Below, piece after piece: positions 18,625 through 28,235 of a stretch of 40,168 nt of DNA. The stretch covers positions 1 through 40,168 of the forward strand of contig DAHXNH010000051.1 of the NCBI GenBank assembly GCA_027365485.1, written 5' to 3'. The notes beneath the pieces were generated by a model. It saw only the letters and a program-made list of their open reading frames with translations. It ran no database searches and was not told where the DNA came from. Both the position numbers and the translations under genes were made by a program. Origin of the DNA: Clostridiales bacterium. GTDB lineage: Bacteria; Bacillota; Sulfobacillia; Sulfobacillales; Sulfobacillaceae. Every line of letters begins with the position of its first letter. Within the stretch, counting starts at the first letter, position 1.

Positions 18625-18639
18625 GGAGGAGGGAAGCAT

Positions 18640-19878
18640 ATGGGCAGCACGACGGGGTTTTTTACCCCCGATTATAGCGATGAGATCGCCACCTCGGCCA
18701 AAGAAGTCAAAAGTGACACCATGATCATCAATTTGGGGCCTCAGCATCCCTCGACCCATGGGGTGTTGAGAGTGCGATTGGAACTAGACGGCGAGCGGGT
18801 TGTCGATGCGCAGCCGGTGATTGGTTATCTCCATACTGGCTTTGAAAAAACGGCAGAAAGTCTCAGCTATCAACAATGCAATACGATTACCGACCGTCTA
18901 GACTATTTGGCACCGATGACTAACAACTTGGCTTACGTGTTGGCGGTGGAAAAGTTGATGGACATTGAGGTGCCTAAGCGGGCGCAATATATTCGGGTCT
19001 TATTTTCGGAACTGACGCGGATTGCCAGCCACTTAGTCTGGTTGGGGACTCACGTCATGGATTTGGGGGCGATGAGTCTCTTCTTTTACACCATGCGCGA
19101 ACGGGAAATCATCTTGGACATGATCGAGGCGGCCTCAGGAGTGCGGATGAATCCCAGCTATTTCCGGGTCGGGGGCTTAGCTTACGATCTTCCCGATGGG
19201 TTTATGGAGAAACTCCAGGAATTTTTGAAAGACCTGCCGCGCTGGATGAAGTCGTTTCGCACCCTATTCGAAGATAACCCGTTGATTAATGAACGCCTCA
19301 AAGGCATAGCCACCATCACGCAAGAGCAGGCGCTGGCATGGTCGGTGACCGGGCCAAACTTGCGAGCCACTGGGCTCAATCTGGACTTGCGCAAGGCTGA
19401 ACCGTACTCCGGATACGAGGATTTCGAGTTTTCGGTGCCGCTCAAGACGGGATGCGACGCCTACGCCCGGTTTTGGGTACGGGTAGAGGAAATGTACGAG
19501 AGCGCAGGGATCTTGGAACAATGTCTGAGTAAGATTGAACCGCGAGGGGTCTATATGACGAGTGACCGCAAGGTAGCGCTTCCCCCGCGGGATCAGATCT
19601 ACGGGGACATGGAGGCTTTGATTCACCAGTTTAAACTAGTGACGCAAGGATTCCCGGTACCGGAGGGCGAAGTCTATCAATGCGTCGAAGGACCGCGCGG
19701 AGAGATGGGCTTTTATATCGTCTCCGACGGAGGGCCGCGGCCCTATCGTTGGAGAGCTCGAACGCCATCGTTTTATAACTTGCAGACGATGCCGATTATG
19801 TGCAAGGACGGCCTGGTTGCCGATGTCATTACGGCGATTGGCAGTATCGATATCATGTTGGGGGATGTCGACAAATGA
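18640..19878 (+). CDS. nuoD: NADH-quinone oxidoreductase subunit D
   Basis: The 49-kDa subunit forming the quinone-binding pocket with NuoB. It is 412 residues. The beta-hairpin motif GPQHPSTHG (H36 and H40) and the conserved Tyr in DRLDYLAPM (Y89), which contact the quinone head group, are present, as is the C-terminal DIMLGDVDK. The first 25 residues, before the core, are a polar extension. ATG 18640 lies after GGGAGGAGGG, 15 bases downstream of nuoC. The stop overlaps the nuoE start by 4 bases. Confidence 0.97.
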   Translation: MGSTTGFFTPDYSDEIATSAKEVKSDTMIINLGPQHPSTHGVLRVRLELDGERVVDAQPVIGYLHTGFEKTAESLSYQQCNTITDRLDYLAPMTNNLAYVLAVEKLMDIEVPKRAQYIRVLFSELTRIASHLVWLGTHVMDLGAMSLFFYTMREREIILDMIEAASGVRMNPSYFRVGGLAYDLPDGFMEKLQEFLKDLPRWMKSFRTLFEDNPLINERLKGIATITQEQALAWSVTGPNLRATGLNLDLRKAEPYSGYEDFEFSVPLKTGCDAYARFWVRVEEMYESAGILEQCLSKIEPRGVYMTSDRKVALPPRDQIYGDMEALIHQFKLVTQGFPVPEGEVYQCVEGPRGEMGFYIVSDGGPRPYRWRARTPSFYNLQTMPIMCKDGLVADVITAIGSIDIMLGDVDK

Positions 19879-20342
19879 AACCAGAGTGGGAATTGTGGGC
19901 TCAAGAGGCGAAGGCAGAATTCCCCAAGGCGAATTCTGCGCTTTTGCCGTTGCTGCATCGGATTCAAAGCGAAGAGCACTACTTGTCTGAGGATACCATC
20001 CGCGATGTCGCGGTATTGTTGAAGTTGCCGGTGCCCTATGTGGAATCGGTGGCCTCGTTTTATAGCTTGTATTATAAAAATCCGGTAGGCAAGCGCATCA
20101 TTCATGTCTGTGTGGGACTGAGTTGTGCCTTGAATGGCTCGGATGAGCTGATGCATCACCTCGAAGGCAAGCTCGGCATTCAAGAGGGTCAAACCACCCC
20201 CGACGGGGAAGTGAGCCTCCTCGAAGCGGAGTGTTTGGCCGCCTGTAACCTGGCTCCGGTCGCCCAAGTCAACTTGCGTTTTGTGGGCCCGGTGACTGAG
20301 GATACGGCCGATCAATTGTTGACCGGGGAGGTGAAATCGTGA
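19875..20342 (+). CDS. nuoE: NADH-quinone oxidoreductase subunit E
   Basis: The 24-kDa thioredoxin-fold subunit with 2Fe-2S cluster N1a, next to FMN in NuoF. All four ligands are visible: C79 and C84 (HVCVGLSC) and C120 and C124 (ECLAAC). It is 155 residues. The start is ATG 19875 in an ATGA overlap with nuoD; a longer in-frame reading exists upstream but would lie inside nuoD and add non-homologous sequence. It overlaps nuoF by 4 bases (GTGA). Confidence 0.96.
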   Translation: MKPEWELWAQEAKAEFPKANSALLPLLHRIQSEEHYLSEDTIRDVAVLLKLPVPYVESVASFYSLYYKNPVGKRIIHVCVGLSCALNGSDELMHHLEGKLGIQEGQTTPDGEVSLLEAECLAACNLAPVAQVNLRFVGPVTEDTADQLLTGEVKS

Positions 20343-21631
20343 CCCAAACGTTCTATTTGCTTAGGAATAAAGCCGTGCCGGATATTGACCGAATCGAGGT
20401 CTATGAAGCCAATCAAGGCTATCAGGCTTTGAGAAAAGCATTGAAGGAGTATGAACCCAAGGCTTTGGTCGAAATGGTCAAGGCTTCTGGATTGCGTGGC
20501 CGCGGCGGCGCTGGCTTCCCCACCGGAATGAAGTGGTCCTTTTTACCCGACGATGGACGGCCTCGATATTTGGTGGTCAATTCCGACGAGGCGGAGCCCG
20601 GAACCTTTAAGGACCGAGAACTGATTGAGAAAAATCCGCACTTATTGATTGAAGGCATGATTATTTCCAGCTATGCCACCGGTGCCAGAGAAGCGTACAT
20701 CTATTGTCGCGGTGAGTTTTTATTCGGATCGGAACAACTGAAACGGGCGGTGGCCGAGGCGTACCAGCGGGGATATTTGGGTGAAAACATTCTCGACAGC
20801 GGTTTTTCCCTGGATATCAAGGTCTATCGTGGTGCCGGGGCGTATATCTGCGGAGAGGAATCGGCCCTCTTGGAGTCGCTGGAAGGAAAGCGGGGCAATC
20901 CTCGCTTAAAACCTCCGTTTCCGGCCGTGGCTGGGCTCTATGGAATGCCTACCGTGGTCAATAACGTAGAAACGATCTGCAATTTGCCTCCATTGGTCGA
21001 AAATGGGCCGGAGTGGTACCGCAGCATGGGCACGGAAAAGAGCCCGGGGTTGAAAATCATGTCGGTTAGTGGCCATGTCAATCGCCCCGGCAATTACGAG
21101 ATCCCTCTAGCGACGCCGCTTCGCACCTTGATTGAAGAATATGCAGGCGGGGTGAAGGGTGGACGCCAGGTGAAGGCGGTGATTCCCGGAGGGAGTTCAG
21201 TTCCGGTGATGACGAGGGACCAACTCGATACGCCACTAGATTATGAATCCATTTTAGCCGCAGGGTCGATGCTCGGATCCGGAGGCTGTATCGTGATTGA
21301 CGATCAGACGTGTATGGTGGCCGTCTCGGCACGTCTATTGAAGTTTTACCGTGAGGAGTCGTGCGGAAAGTGCACCCCTTGTCGCGAGGGAACGTTTTGG
21401 ATGACCGATGTGTTGGAGCGGATGGAAGCCGGTGAGGGGACTCAGCGTGACCTCGACCTCATCCGAGATATGGCCGACAATATTGCTGGCAAGTGCTTTT
21501 GCCCACTCGGCGATGCGGCATTGGGGGTTGTGGTCAGTGCGATGAAATATTTTCCGGATGAGTTCGAGGCCCACGTAACGGAACACACCTGTCCGATGGG
21601 AGCGAGGCTTTATGATACGGTTAACCATTGA
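20339..21631 (+). CDS. nuoF: NADH-quinone oxidoreductase subunit F (NADH-binding)
   Basis: The 51-kDa subunit that binds NADH and FMN and holds 4Fe-4S cluster N3. It is 430 residues. The NADH/FMN glycine-rich loop GLRGRGGAGFPTGMKW (51-66) is intact, the segment GAGAYICGEESALLES (166-180) is present, and cluster ligands C342, C345 and C348 (SCGKCTPC) with C388 (CFCPLGD) are all there. GTG 20339 overlaps the nuoE stop. It overlaps nuoG by 20 bases. Confidence 0.97.
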   Translation: MTQTFYLLRNKAVPDIDRIEVYEANQGYQALRKALKEYEPKALVEMVKASGLRGRGGAGFPTGMKWSFLPDDGRPRYLVVNSDEAEPGTFKDRELIEKNPHLLIEGMIISSYATGAREAYIYCRGEFLFGSEQLKRAVAEAYQRGYLGENILDSGFSLDIKVYRGAGAYICGEESALLESLEGKRGNPRLKPPFPAVAGLYGMPTVVNNVETICNLPPLVENGPEWYRSMGTEKSPGLKIMSVSGHVNRPGNYEIPLATPLRTLIEEYAGGVKGGRQVKAVIPGGSSVPVMTRDQLDTPLDYESILAAGSMLGSGGCIVIDDQTCMVAVSARLLKFYREESCGKCTPCREGTFWMTDVLERMEAGEGTQRDLDLIRDMADNIAGKCFCPLGDAALGVVVSAMKYFPDEFEAHVTEHTCPMGARLYDTVNH

Positions 21632-23948
21632 CGATCGGGAGATCACGGTGCCCGAAGGGACCATGGTCGTTGACGCCGCCCAAGAGCTGGGAATCGATGT
21701 CCCGATCTATTGTTATCACCAGGCATTAGGTCCGCTCGGCGCGTGTCGTATTTGCTTGGTGCAAGTAGAAAAAATGCCGAAATTGGTCACAGCCTGTACC
21801 ACCGCGGTCCAAGAAGGCATGGTCGTGCATACTCGAGGAGCGGCTGTAGACAAAGGGCGGCAGGGTGTGTTGGAGTTTCTCTTAATCAACCATCCGCTCG
21901 ACTGTCCGGTATGCGATAAAGGTGGAGAATGTTTTCTGCAGGATTATACCTTCCAGTACGGGTCGGCCGCTGGTCGTTATGACGAGCCGAAGATTCACAA
22001 GCTCAAGGATGCGGCGATCAACGAATTCATCATCATCGATCAAGAACGGTGTGTACTTTGCCAACGGTGTGTGCGCTTTATGGGCGAGTACGTTGGGGAA
22101 GAGCAATTATTGCTAGAAGGCCGTGGGGTCGAAACGGTGGTCTCCACCGTCGGCCATCAGGCCATGGATAGTCAGTTTTCTGGAAACGTGATTGATCTCT
22201 GTCCGGTCGGGGCGCTATTGTCCATCCCCTATCGATACAAGGCGCGGCCCTGGAACTTGGAGCGGGAAGAGTCGGTATGCCCGCATTGCCCCGTCGGCTG
22301 CACCACCTCGGTCACGTCGCGAGAAGGCCATGTCATTCGGGTCGAGGGTCGTCCGATTCCGGGTCACAATTGGGGATGGCTTTGTGATCGAGGGCGATTT
22401 GGCTACGATTTTGGCTACGTCGAAGATCGCCTGTTAAATGCCTGGATTGATGGTGAGATGACTTCCGCGGCCGAGTCGACGCGGACCATTGGATCCTGGT
22501 TAAATGACACCCTGGAACAGCACGGCAGAGATTCGGTAGCTTTTTTGGTGGGTGGGCAGCAAACCATGGAAGAGGCGTATCAGATTCGACGGTTTGCTGA
22601 CGAGGTGGTGGGCACGTCGAAGGTGGCCGTCAGTCGATCGGTCAAAGGTTATTTGCCTACCGGACTCAATGGAACCTTCGAAGACCTGGACCGCGCGGAT
22701 ACCATCGTCTACTTAGGTCAAGATCCCTATGACGCGGTGCCGGTGGTGCATCTGAAAGTCCGCGACCGTCATCTCGACAATCCCGGACTCAAGGTGATCG
22801 GGGTAGGTGCCTATGATCTGACTCGTTCGACGGTGCCGGGCGATGCCTTCGTCATCGAACCGGGTGAGGAAGCTGCGTTCTTGGCATACGCGCTGGCTAA
22901 GGTGGCTGCTTCGGACCCCATCATCGCTCGCTTGGGCGCAGAACTCGGCGATTTTTCTCCGACCTTCAAGGGGTCGACGAGTGAGCAAGACGTCGAGAGG
23001 TTGGGGCATCAGTTGCTCGAAAGTGAACACCTGGTCTTGCTCTGGGATGGCAAAGATCCGCATGTGGAGTCGGTGCTCTTAGCCCTTCGTGGGCTGCGTG
23101 AGGATGTGACCGCGGTGTTGCCGACGTTTGGCCCATCCAATTGGAGGGGATTCGAACGGGCGGGAATTGCGGTCGATTACGACCGTCTCGAGGCCATTGT
23201 CGAAGAAGCGATTCAAGGTAAGATTCACCTGTTGTTTTCGATCGGGGCGGACTTGCTGCGGGACTATCCTGACCGCGAACGGGCTAAAGCGGCGCTGGCG
23301 GCGATTGACCGGGTGGTATCGGTGGGCCTGTTTTTCCCCGAGCAGCGTGAGCTTTATCACGCCGTCGTCCCGGGTGCGGGATGGAGCGAGGTGGATGGCA
23401 CCTATACCAACATGGAAGGCCGAATGCAGGTGGCCAAGGCTACGGTCCAACCGCCGGGGCAATCTCGACCGGTGAGGACCTATTTGGGGTCGTGGGCGCA
23501 TGCGTTGAAAAAGAGCTTCGTCTTGGAACCCGAGTGGGATCCCTTTGACAACAACGCCGGCGACCTGATTGCCAGCGTTGTTCTACCGGAAGTGCGGTCG
23601 GTGCCAAGACCCGCTCGGCCCGCGATGAAAGACGGAGCGCTTCGCCTGGTCGGGACGGCCCTGGTGATGGAGAACGGCATGCCGTCGGAAATCTTGCAAC
23701 CACGAATGCCGAGGTATCCCGGGCGTATTTCTCTCGCGGACGCTCGCCGTTTGGGCATTGGCGAGCCAGGCGGGGAACTCGGGCTCCGCGGGCAGCAGGG
23801 CGTGATCTCGGTGATGGTGGCGGTGGACGAGCGCATTCCCCAAGGGGTCTTGGTTTTGCCTTACGGAGTGGTTGGCAGTCCGCTGAACCAACTCGGCGAC
23901 GGTGCCGTGGTGGAAGCCGTGAGCTTGGAGGAGGTTTCGCTGCGATGA
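21612..23948 (+). CDS. nuoG: NADH-quinone oxidoreductase subunit G
   Basis: Largest peripheral subunit, 778 residues, carrying a chain of iron-sulphur clusters. Ligands seen: C34, C45, C48 and C62 (2Fe-2S N1b); H94, C98, C101 and C107 (N5); C147, C150, C153 and C197 (N4); and a further set C223, C226, C230 and C258, matching the off-pathway N7 cluster, which is lost in mitochondria. The rest is a molybdopterin-oxidoreductase-like domain that has lost its cofactor in this family. The N7 ligands place it with bacterial forms such as those of Thermus and E. coli. It overlaps nuoF and nuoH. Confidence 0.96.
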   Translation: MIRLTIDDREITVPEGTMVVDAAQELGIDVPIYCYHQALGPLGACRICLVQVEKMPKLVTACTTAVQEGMVVHTRGAAVDKGRQGVLEFLLINHPLDCPVCDKGGECFLQDYTFQYGSAAGRYDEPKIHKLKDAAINEFIIIDQERCVLCQRCVRFMGEYVGEEQLLLEGRGVETVVSTVGHQAMDSQFSGNVIDLCPVGALLSIPYRYKARPWNLEREESVCPHCPVGCTTSVTSREGHVIRVEGRPIPGHNWGWLCDRGRFGYDFGYVEDRLLNAWIDGEMTSAAESTRTIGSWLNDTLEQHGRDSVAFLVGGQQTMEEAYQIRRFADEVVGTSKVAVSRSVKGYLPTGLNGTFEDLDRADTIVYLGQDPYDAVPVVHLKVRDRHLDNPGLKVIGVGAYDLTRSTVPGDAFVIEPGEEAAFLAYALAKVAASDPIIARLGAELGDFSPTFKGSTSEQDVERLGHQLLESEHLVLLWDGKDPHVESVLLALRGLREDVTAVLPTFGPSNWRGFERAGIAVDYDRLEAIVEEAIQGKIHLLFSIGADLLRDYPDRERAKAALAAIDRVVSVGLFFPEQRELYHAVVPGAGWSEVDGTYTNMEGRMQVAKATVQPPGQSRPVRTYLGSWAHALKKSFVLEPEWDPFDNNAGDLIASVVLPEVRSVPRPARPAMKDGALRLVGTALVMENGMPSEILQPRMPRYPGRISLADARRLGIGEPGGELGLRGQQGVISVMVAVDERIPQGVLVLPYGVVGSPLNQLGDGAVVEAVSLEEVSLR

Positions 23949-24934
23949 TCCTTGAGATCGTAGTTTTGGTGGTCAAGATTTTGGTGTTGGTCGCGATTTT
24001 GATGGGTGGATTTGCCTATACTATGCTTTTGGAACGACGCCTGTTAGGATTCTTTCAGCTCCGCTTGGGCCCGAATCGGGTGGGTCCAGGCGGCATGCTG
24101 CAGCCGATAGCGGATGCTTTAAAAATGATGCTGAAAGAAGACATGATGCCAGCGGGAGCGGATTCCCTCGTCTACCGATTGGCTCCGGTGATTGCAGGAT
24201 TCGCGGCGTTGTCGGTGGATGCCGTGATTCCTTTCGGCGCTCCGATTCATCTGTTTGGCTTAACCATTAGTTTGGACATTGCGAACCCCAGCATTGGGCT
24301 GTTGCTCGCCTTTGCTTTAAGTTCGCTCGGTGTGTACGGGATTGTGCTGGGTGGCTGGGCTTCGCAGAACAAGTACTCGCTCTTAGGAGGGATTCGGGCC
24401 ACGGCTCAAATTATCTCCTATGAATTGGCGATGGGCCTATCCGTGATGGGCGTGCTGTTGATGTCGCACACTGCCAGCCTGGAAGGCATCGTTTTGGCTC
24501 AGAAGGCGCAGGGATGGTTTTGGCTGCCCCAGATTGTGCCTTTCCTGATTTTCATGGTGACGGCCATTGCCGAGACCAATCGCACGCCGTTCGACTTGCC
24601 TGAAGCCGAATCGGAATTGGTCGCAGGCTATCACACCGAATATTCAGGCATGCGCTTTGCGCTCTATTATGTGGCCGAGTACATCAACATGATTACCCAG
24701 AGCGGCCTTATCGTGACCCTCTTTTTTGGGGGGTGGCTGGGACCCAGTTTCTTGCCGCCGATTATTTGGTACTTCATTAAGGTGATTATTGCCATCTTTG
24801 TATTCGTCTGGATTCGTGCTACCTTGCCGCGGTTTCGTTACGACAAGCTCATGTCATTTGGCTGGAAGATCTTATTGCCGATTGCCTTTCTCTATTTCGT
24901 GGGCACGGCCGCCTTTGTCAGCGGGGTCTTATAG
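23945..24934 (+). CDS. nuoH: NADH-quinone oxidoreductase subunit H
   Basis: Membrane subunit that anchors the peripheral arm and forms the entrance of the quinone tunnel. It is 329 residues with about eight helices. Characteristic segments are RLGPNRVGPGGMLQPIADA near 37-55 and the acidic loop ETNRTPFDLPEAESELVAGY near 213-232 with the following HTEYSGMRFA, important for coupling. The start ATG 23945 overlaps the nuoG stop. A 64-base gap, the longest within the operon, separates it from nuoI. Confidence 0.97.
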   Translation: MILEIVVLVVKILVLVAILMGGFAYTMLLERRLLGFFQLRLGPNRVGPGGMLQPIADALKMMLKEDMMPAGADSLVYRLAPVIAGFAALSVDAVIPFGAPIHLFGLTISLDIANPSIGLLLAFALSSLGVYGIVLGGWASQNKYSLLGGIRATAQIISYELAMGLSVMGVLLMSHTASLEGIVLAQKAQGWFWLPQIVPFLIFMVTAIAETNRTPFDLPEAESELVAGYHTEYSGMRFALYYVAEYINMITQSGLIVTLFFGGWLGPSFLPPIIWYFIKVIIAIFVFVWIRATLPRFRYDKLMSFGWKILLPIAFLYFVGTAAFVSGVL

Positions 24935-24998
24935 GCAGGGCTGAACGACGCGTGATGGCAACAAGTGGAGGTACGACTTTGGTTAAGGAGGGTCAATT

Positions 24999-25436
24999 AT
25001 GCTAGAAGGCGTCAAGGCGATCGCCAAGGGAATGGGCACGACGTTTAAGGCGTTGACCGAACCCCGGGATACTATCGCCTATCCAGAAAAGCGACGGGAA
25101 TATGCGCCTCGGTTCCGGGGCAAGCACATGCTGGCTCGGGATGAAGATGGGCACGAGCTTTGTGTCGGTTGCGGTTTGTGTGAAGCGGTATGTCCGGCTC
25201 AGGCCATCCGCGTGGTCGCGGCGGAAGCGCCGACGGATAAGCCGGTCTCTTGGACCAACCGTTATTCCGTGGACTACGAGGTCGACCTCATTCGCTGCAT
25301 CTTTTGTGGGATGTGTGAAGAGGCGTGTCCGACCAATGCGGTGCGGCTGACCCCGTTTAATGAACTGGCCGCTTTTAATCGCTTGGACATGATTGCGGAT
25401 AAAGAGGAACTGCTATCGCCGCCAGTGCGCAGATGA
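24999..25436 (+). CDS. nuoI: NADH-quinone oxidoreductase subunit I
   Basis: Peripheral ferredoxin-like subunit holding 4Fe-4S clusters N6a and N6b, passing electrons to NuoB. Two classic motifs: C55, C58, C61 and C65 (CVGCGLCEAVCP), and C100, C103, C106 and C110 (CIFCGMCEEACP). It is 145 residues, somewhat short but complete. ATG 24999 follows TAAGGAGGG, one of the strongest sites in the operon. Confidence 0.97.
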   Translation: MLEGVKAIAKGMGTTFKALTEPRDTIAYPEKRREYAPRFRGKHMLARDEDGHELCVGCGLCEAVCPAQAIRVVAAEAPTDKPVSWTNRYSVDYEVDLIRCIFCGMCEEACPTNAVRLTPFNELAAFNRLDMIADKEELLSPPVRR

Positions 25437-25452
25437 GGGGGCTTGAAGCTTT

Positions 25453-26019
25453 ATGGTAGGCATCTTCATTATTGGAATTCTGATGTTGGTGGGCGCGGTT
25501 TCGGTGGTGGTGGTGCGCCAGCCGGTGCATAGCGCGCTGGCCTTGATCGGAGTCACGATTGGCCTGGCCATGATCTATTTGATTTTGCAAGCCGAGTTTT
25601 TAGCGGTGGCTCAGGTCATCGTGTACGCCGGGGCGATCATGGTTCTGTTCTTGTTCGTGGTGACCTTGTTGACTGCCGGTAAGGAAGAGATGGAGGCAGA
25701 AGATACGCTGTCCGGGCAGCGCTGGGCCGGGATCATCACCGGGCTAGTGGTAGGGTTGGGCTTGGCCGTAGTGATCGCCACCCATTCCCCGGTGAAGCTC
25801 TCGACGGCGCTTTCGGGATCGTTCGGCGGCCTGCACGACTTAGGGCATCAACTCTGGGGTCCATACTTCGCGATGTTAGCCGGAGTCGCGCTGATGTTGT
25901 TGACCGGGGTCATCGGGGTCTTAGTGCTCAATCGGCCCGACCAAGTGAACTACAAGTCTAGGCTTGACTTGCCTTCGGGGGTATCGTTAGTCGATGCGGA
26001 GCAGGAGGGCAAAAAATGA
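25453..26019 (+). CDS. nuoJ: NADH-quinone oxidoreductase subunit J
   Basis: Membrane subunit with five predicted helices, 188 residues. The third helix carries the conserved AEFLAVAQVIVYAGAIMVLF segment, whose pi-bulge takes part in coupling quinone reduction to proton movement. The C-terminal tail after the last helix is polar. It starts at ATG 25453, 16 bases after nuoI, and overlaps nuoK by 4 bases. Confidence 0.95.
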   Translation: MVGIFIIGILMLVGAVSVVVVRQPVHSALALIGVTIGLAMIYLILQAEFLAVAQVIVYAGAIMVLFLFVVTLLTAGKEEMEAEDTLSGQRWAGIITGLVVGLGLAVVIATHSPVKLSTALSGSFGGLHDLGHQLWGPYFAMLAGVALMLLTGVIGVLVLNRPDQVNYKSRLDLPSGVSLVDAEQEGKK

Positions 26020-26318
26020 TTTCGGTGCAATATGTGGTTGCGCTGGCGGCGCTTCTGTTTATGGTGGGTGCGGTCGGCGTGCTGGTGCGTAAAAATCCGC
26101 TGATTATGTTTATGTCGGCCGAGATGATGTGGAATGCGGCGGCTTTGGCGTTTATCGCCTTTGCCCGCAACTACCACGACATGAGCGGCCAAGTCATGGC
26201 CTTTTTGATTATCGGCACGGCGGCGGCTGAGGTGGGCATTGGACTCGCCCTGATCGTCGCGGTCTATCATCGCCGCCATCGTCTGGACATCGACGAAATA
26301 TCCAGGCTGAAGGGTTAA
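26016..26318 (+). CDS. nuoK: NADH-quinone oxidoreductase subunit K
   Basis: Small three-helix membrane subunit related to MrpC of cation antiporters, 100 residues. The second helix contains the key glutamate (SAEMMWNAAALAF) and the third another (GTAAAEVGIGLALIVAVY), both needed for proton translocation. ATG start overlaps the nuoJ stop (ATGA). Confidence 0.96.
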   Translation: MISVQYVVALAALLFMVGAVGVLVRKNPLIMFMSAEMMWNAAALAFIAFARNYHDMSGQVMAFLIIGTAAAEVGIGLALIVAVYHRRHRLDIDEISRLKG

Positions 26319-26344
26319 ACGGCCACAGAAAGGGCGTCGAAGGA

Positions 26345-28216
26345 ATGCAAGGCTTGACAGAACTCTTACTCTTGCCGTTAGTCGGCGCGGTGACGATTGG
26401 GGTGTTCAAGAGCGTGGTCCCCAAGCGTTTCGCAGGCATCTGGGCGAGCGTGTTGCTCGTCGCCAGTTTCGCACTCGCGGTCCTGGCCGATATCCACTTG
26501 GCGGGGCTTCCCGCCGGGCATCGTGAGATTAGCGGTACGTTGTTTAATTGGGTGACTGGATTTGGGCCCAAGATTGGCTGGAATGTCTATCTTGATCCCT
26601 TGTCGGGGATCTGGCTTCTGGTCATTACCGGCGTGGGGGCGCTCATCCATATTTATTCCAACGGATACATGCATGACGATCCTGATCGCGGTCGGTTTTT
26701 CGGCTACTTGAATTTCTTTATCTTTTCGATGCTGCTCTTAGTCCTTGCCGGTAATCTTCTAATCTTGTTGATTGGCTGGGGCTTAGTCGGTCTCGCCTCG
26801 TACTTATTGATTGGCTTTTGGTACCATCGTCCGTCGGCCGTACGCGCGGCCAAGAAGGCGTTTGTGATGAACACGGTCGGCGACGTGGGCATCCTGATTG
26901 GGTTGGCGCTCCTCTACGTCCGCTTTCACGCCGTAACCTACGCCGGCCTCTTTGCCTCGTTTGCCCATGCCACGCCGAATACGGCTTTCTTCGAATGGAC
27001 GGCCGTCTTACTCTTTATTGGAGCGATGGCCAAATCGGCGCAATTTCCCTTAAGTGGTTGGTTGGTGGATGCCATGGAAGGCCCCACGCCGGTGTCGGCC
27101 TTGATTCATGCCGCCACCATGGTCACGGCCGGGGTGTATTTGATGGCGCGCTTGTATCCCTTGCTGCGCTTGGCACCGGATGTCCGGTATGCCGTGGCCG
27201 CGATTGGCGCTTTTACGGCGATTTATGCGGCCAGTTGTGCGTTTTTCCAACAAGATATCAAAAAGGTATTGGCGTATTCGACGCTAAGCCAGTTGGGCTA
27301 CATGTTCTTGGCCATGGGAGTGGGCGCTTATACCGCCGGGGTGTTTCATTTCATGACCCATGCCTTCTTTAAAGCGTGTCTTTTTCTAGCCGCAGGATCG
27401 GTGATTCATGCTTTGGGAGGAGAACAAGACCTGAATCAAATGGGAGGACTCTATAAAAAGATGCCCTGGACGATGGCTAGCTTTTTAGCCGCGACTTTGG
27501 CCATTTCAGGCATCCCTCCATTTGCGGGCTTCTTTAGTAAAGAAGCCATTTTAGCCGAGGCGTTCAATCGAGGCTATACGGTGTTATGGGCCGTAGGGGT
27601 GTTTACTGCGGGAATGACGAGTTTCTACATGTTCCGACTATTCTTTCTCACCTTCTTCGGCAAGCCGCGCAACCAGAAGCTATACGATCATGCCCATGAG
27701 GCACCGGCGGTGATGACGATTCCGGTGGTCATCTTAGGGATTTTGGCGGTGATCGGTGGATTCTTTGGCGCTTGGCTTAACGGTTGGCTCGCTCCGGTGT
27801 TCCATCAATATCCCGGAGCGGTCCACGCTGCCCTAGAACACGGACCATTCTTCGGCACGGCGTTAGCTGTGGGGCTTGCGGTGGTGGCGTTTTTGGTGGC
27901 CTACTGGCTCTACATATCAAAGAATACGCCCGCCCGCGCTGGAATCGGTCAGTGGCCCGGACGTTGGATGTTTGCTGCCTATGGGCTAGACACGGGCTGG
28001 CGTTATGTGACCATTTTGCCCATTCAGGTCGTGGGCAGTTGGTTTCGGGATCAACTGGAACGCGGCATTTTGGCCAGCGTGGTCGGTGTGGCTAACGGGA
28101 TCTGGTTATGGGCGGAAGACTTGCGACCGGTGCAGTCGGGCTACGTGCGCCGTTATGGGTTGTCAATCATGGTTGGATTGGGCGTCGTCTTAGCCTACTG
28201 CTTGACTCGGGTCTAG
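26345..28216 (+). CDS. nuoL: NADH-quinone oxidoreductase subunit L
   Basis: Distal antiporter-like proton-pumping subunit, 623 residues with many helices and the long C-terminal region expected to contain the lateral helix. Family hallmarks include GWGLVGLASYLLIGFWYHR with its Glu replaced by Gly-Leu context, KSAQFPLSGWLVDAMEGPTP with the key Lys, SALIHAATMVTAGVYL, and DIKKVLAYSTLSQLGYM. Start ATG 26345 follows GAAGGA, 26 bases after nuoK. Confidence 0.96.
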   Translation: MQGLTELLLLPLVGAVTIGVFKSVVPKRFAGIWASVLLVASFALAVLADIHLAGLPAGHREISGTLFNWVTGFGPKIGWNVYLDPLSGIWLLVITGVGALIHIYSNGYMHDDPDRGRFFGYLNFFIFSMLLLVLAGNLLILLIGWGLVGLASYLLIGFWYHRPSAVRAAKKAFVMNTVGDVGILIGLALLYVRFHAVTYAGLFASFAHATPNTAFFEWTAVLLFIGAMAKSAQFPLSGWLVDAMEGPTPVSALIHAATMVTAGVYLMARLYPLLRLAPDVRYAVAAIGAFTAIYAASCAFFQQDIKKVLAYSTLSQLGYMFLAMGVGAYTAGVFHFMTHAFFKACLFLAAGSVIHALGGEQDLNQMGGLYKKMPWTMASFLAATLAISGIPPFAGFFSKEAILAEAFNRGYTVLWAVGVFTAGMTSFYMFRLFFLTFFGKPRNQKLYDHAHEAPAVMTIPVVILGILAVIGGFFGAWLNGWLAPVFHQYPGAVHAALEHGPFFGTALAVGLAVVAFLVAYWLYISKNTPARAGIGQWPGRWMFAAYGLDTGWRYVTILPIQVVGSWFRDQLERGILASVVGVANGIWLWAEDLRPVQSGYVRRYGLSIMVGLGVVLAYCLTRV

Positions 28217-28235
28217 GAAGGGAGGGGGATTGGAC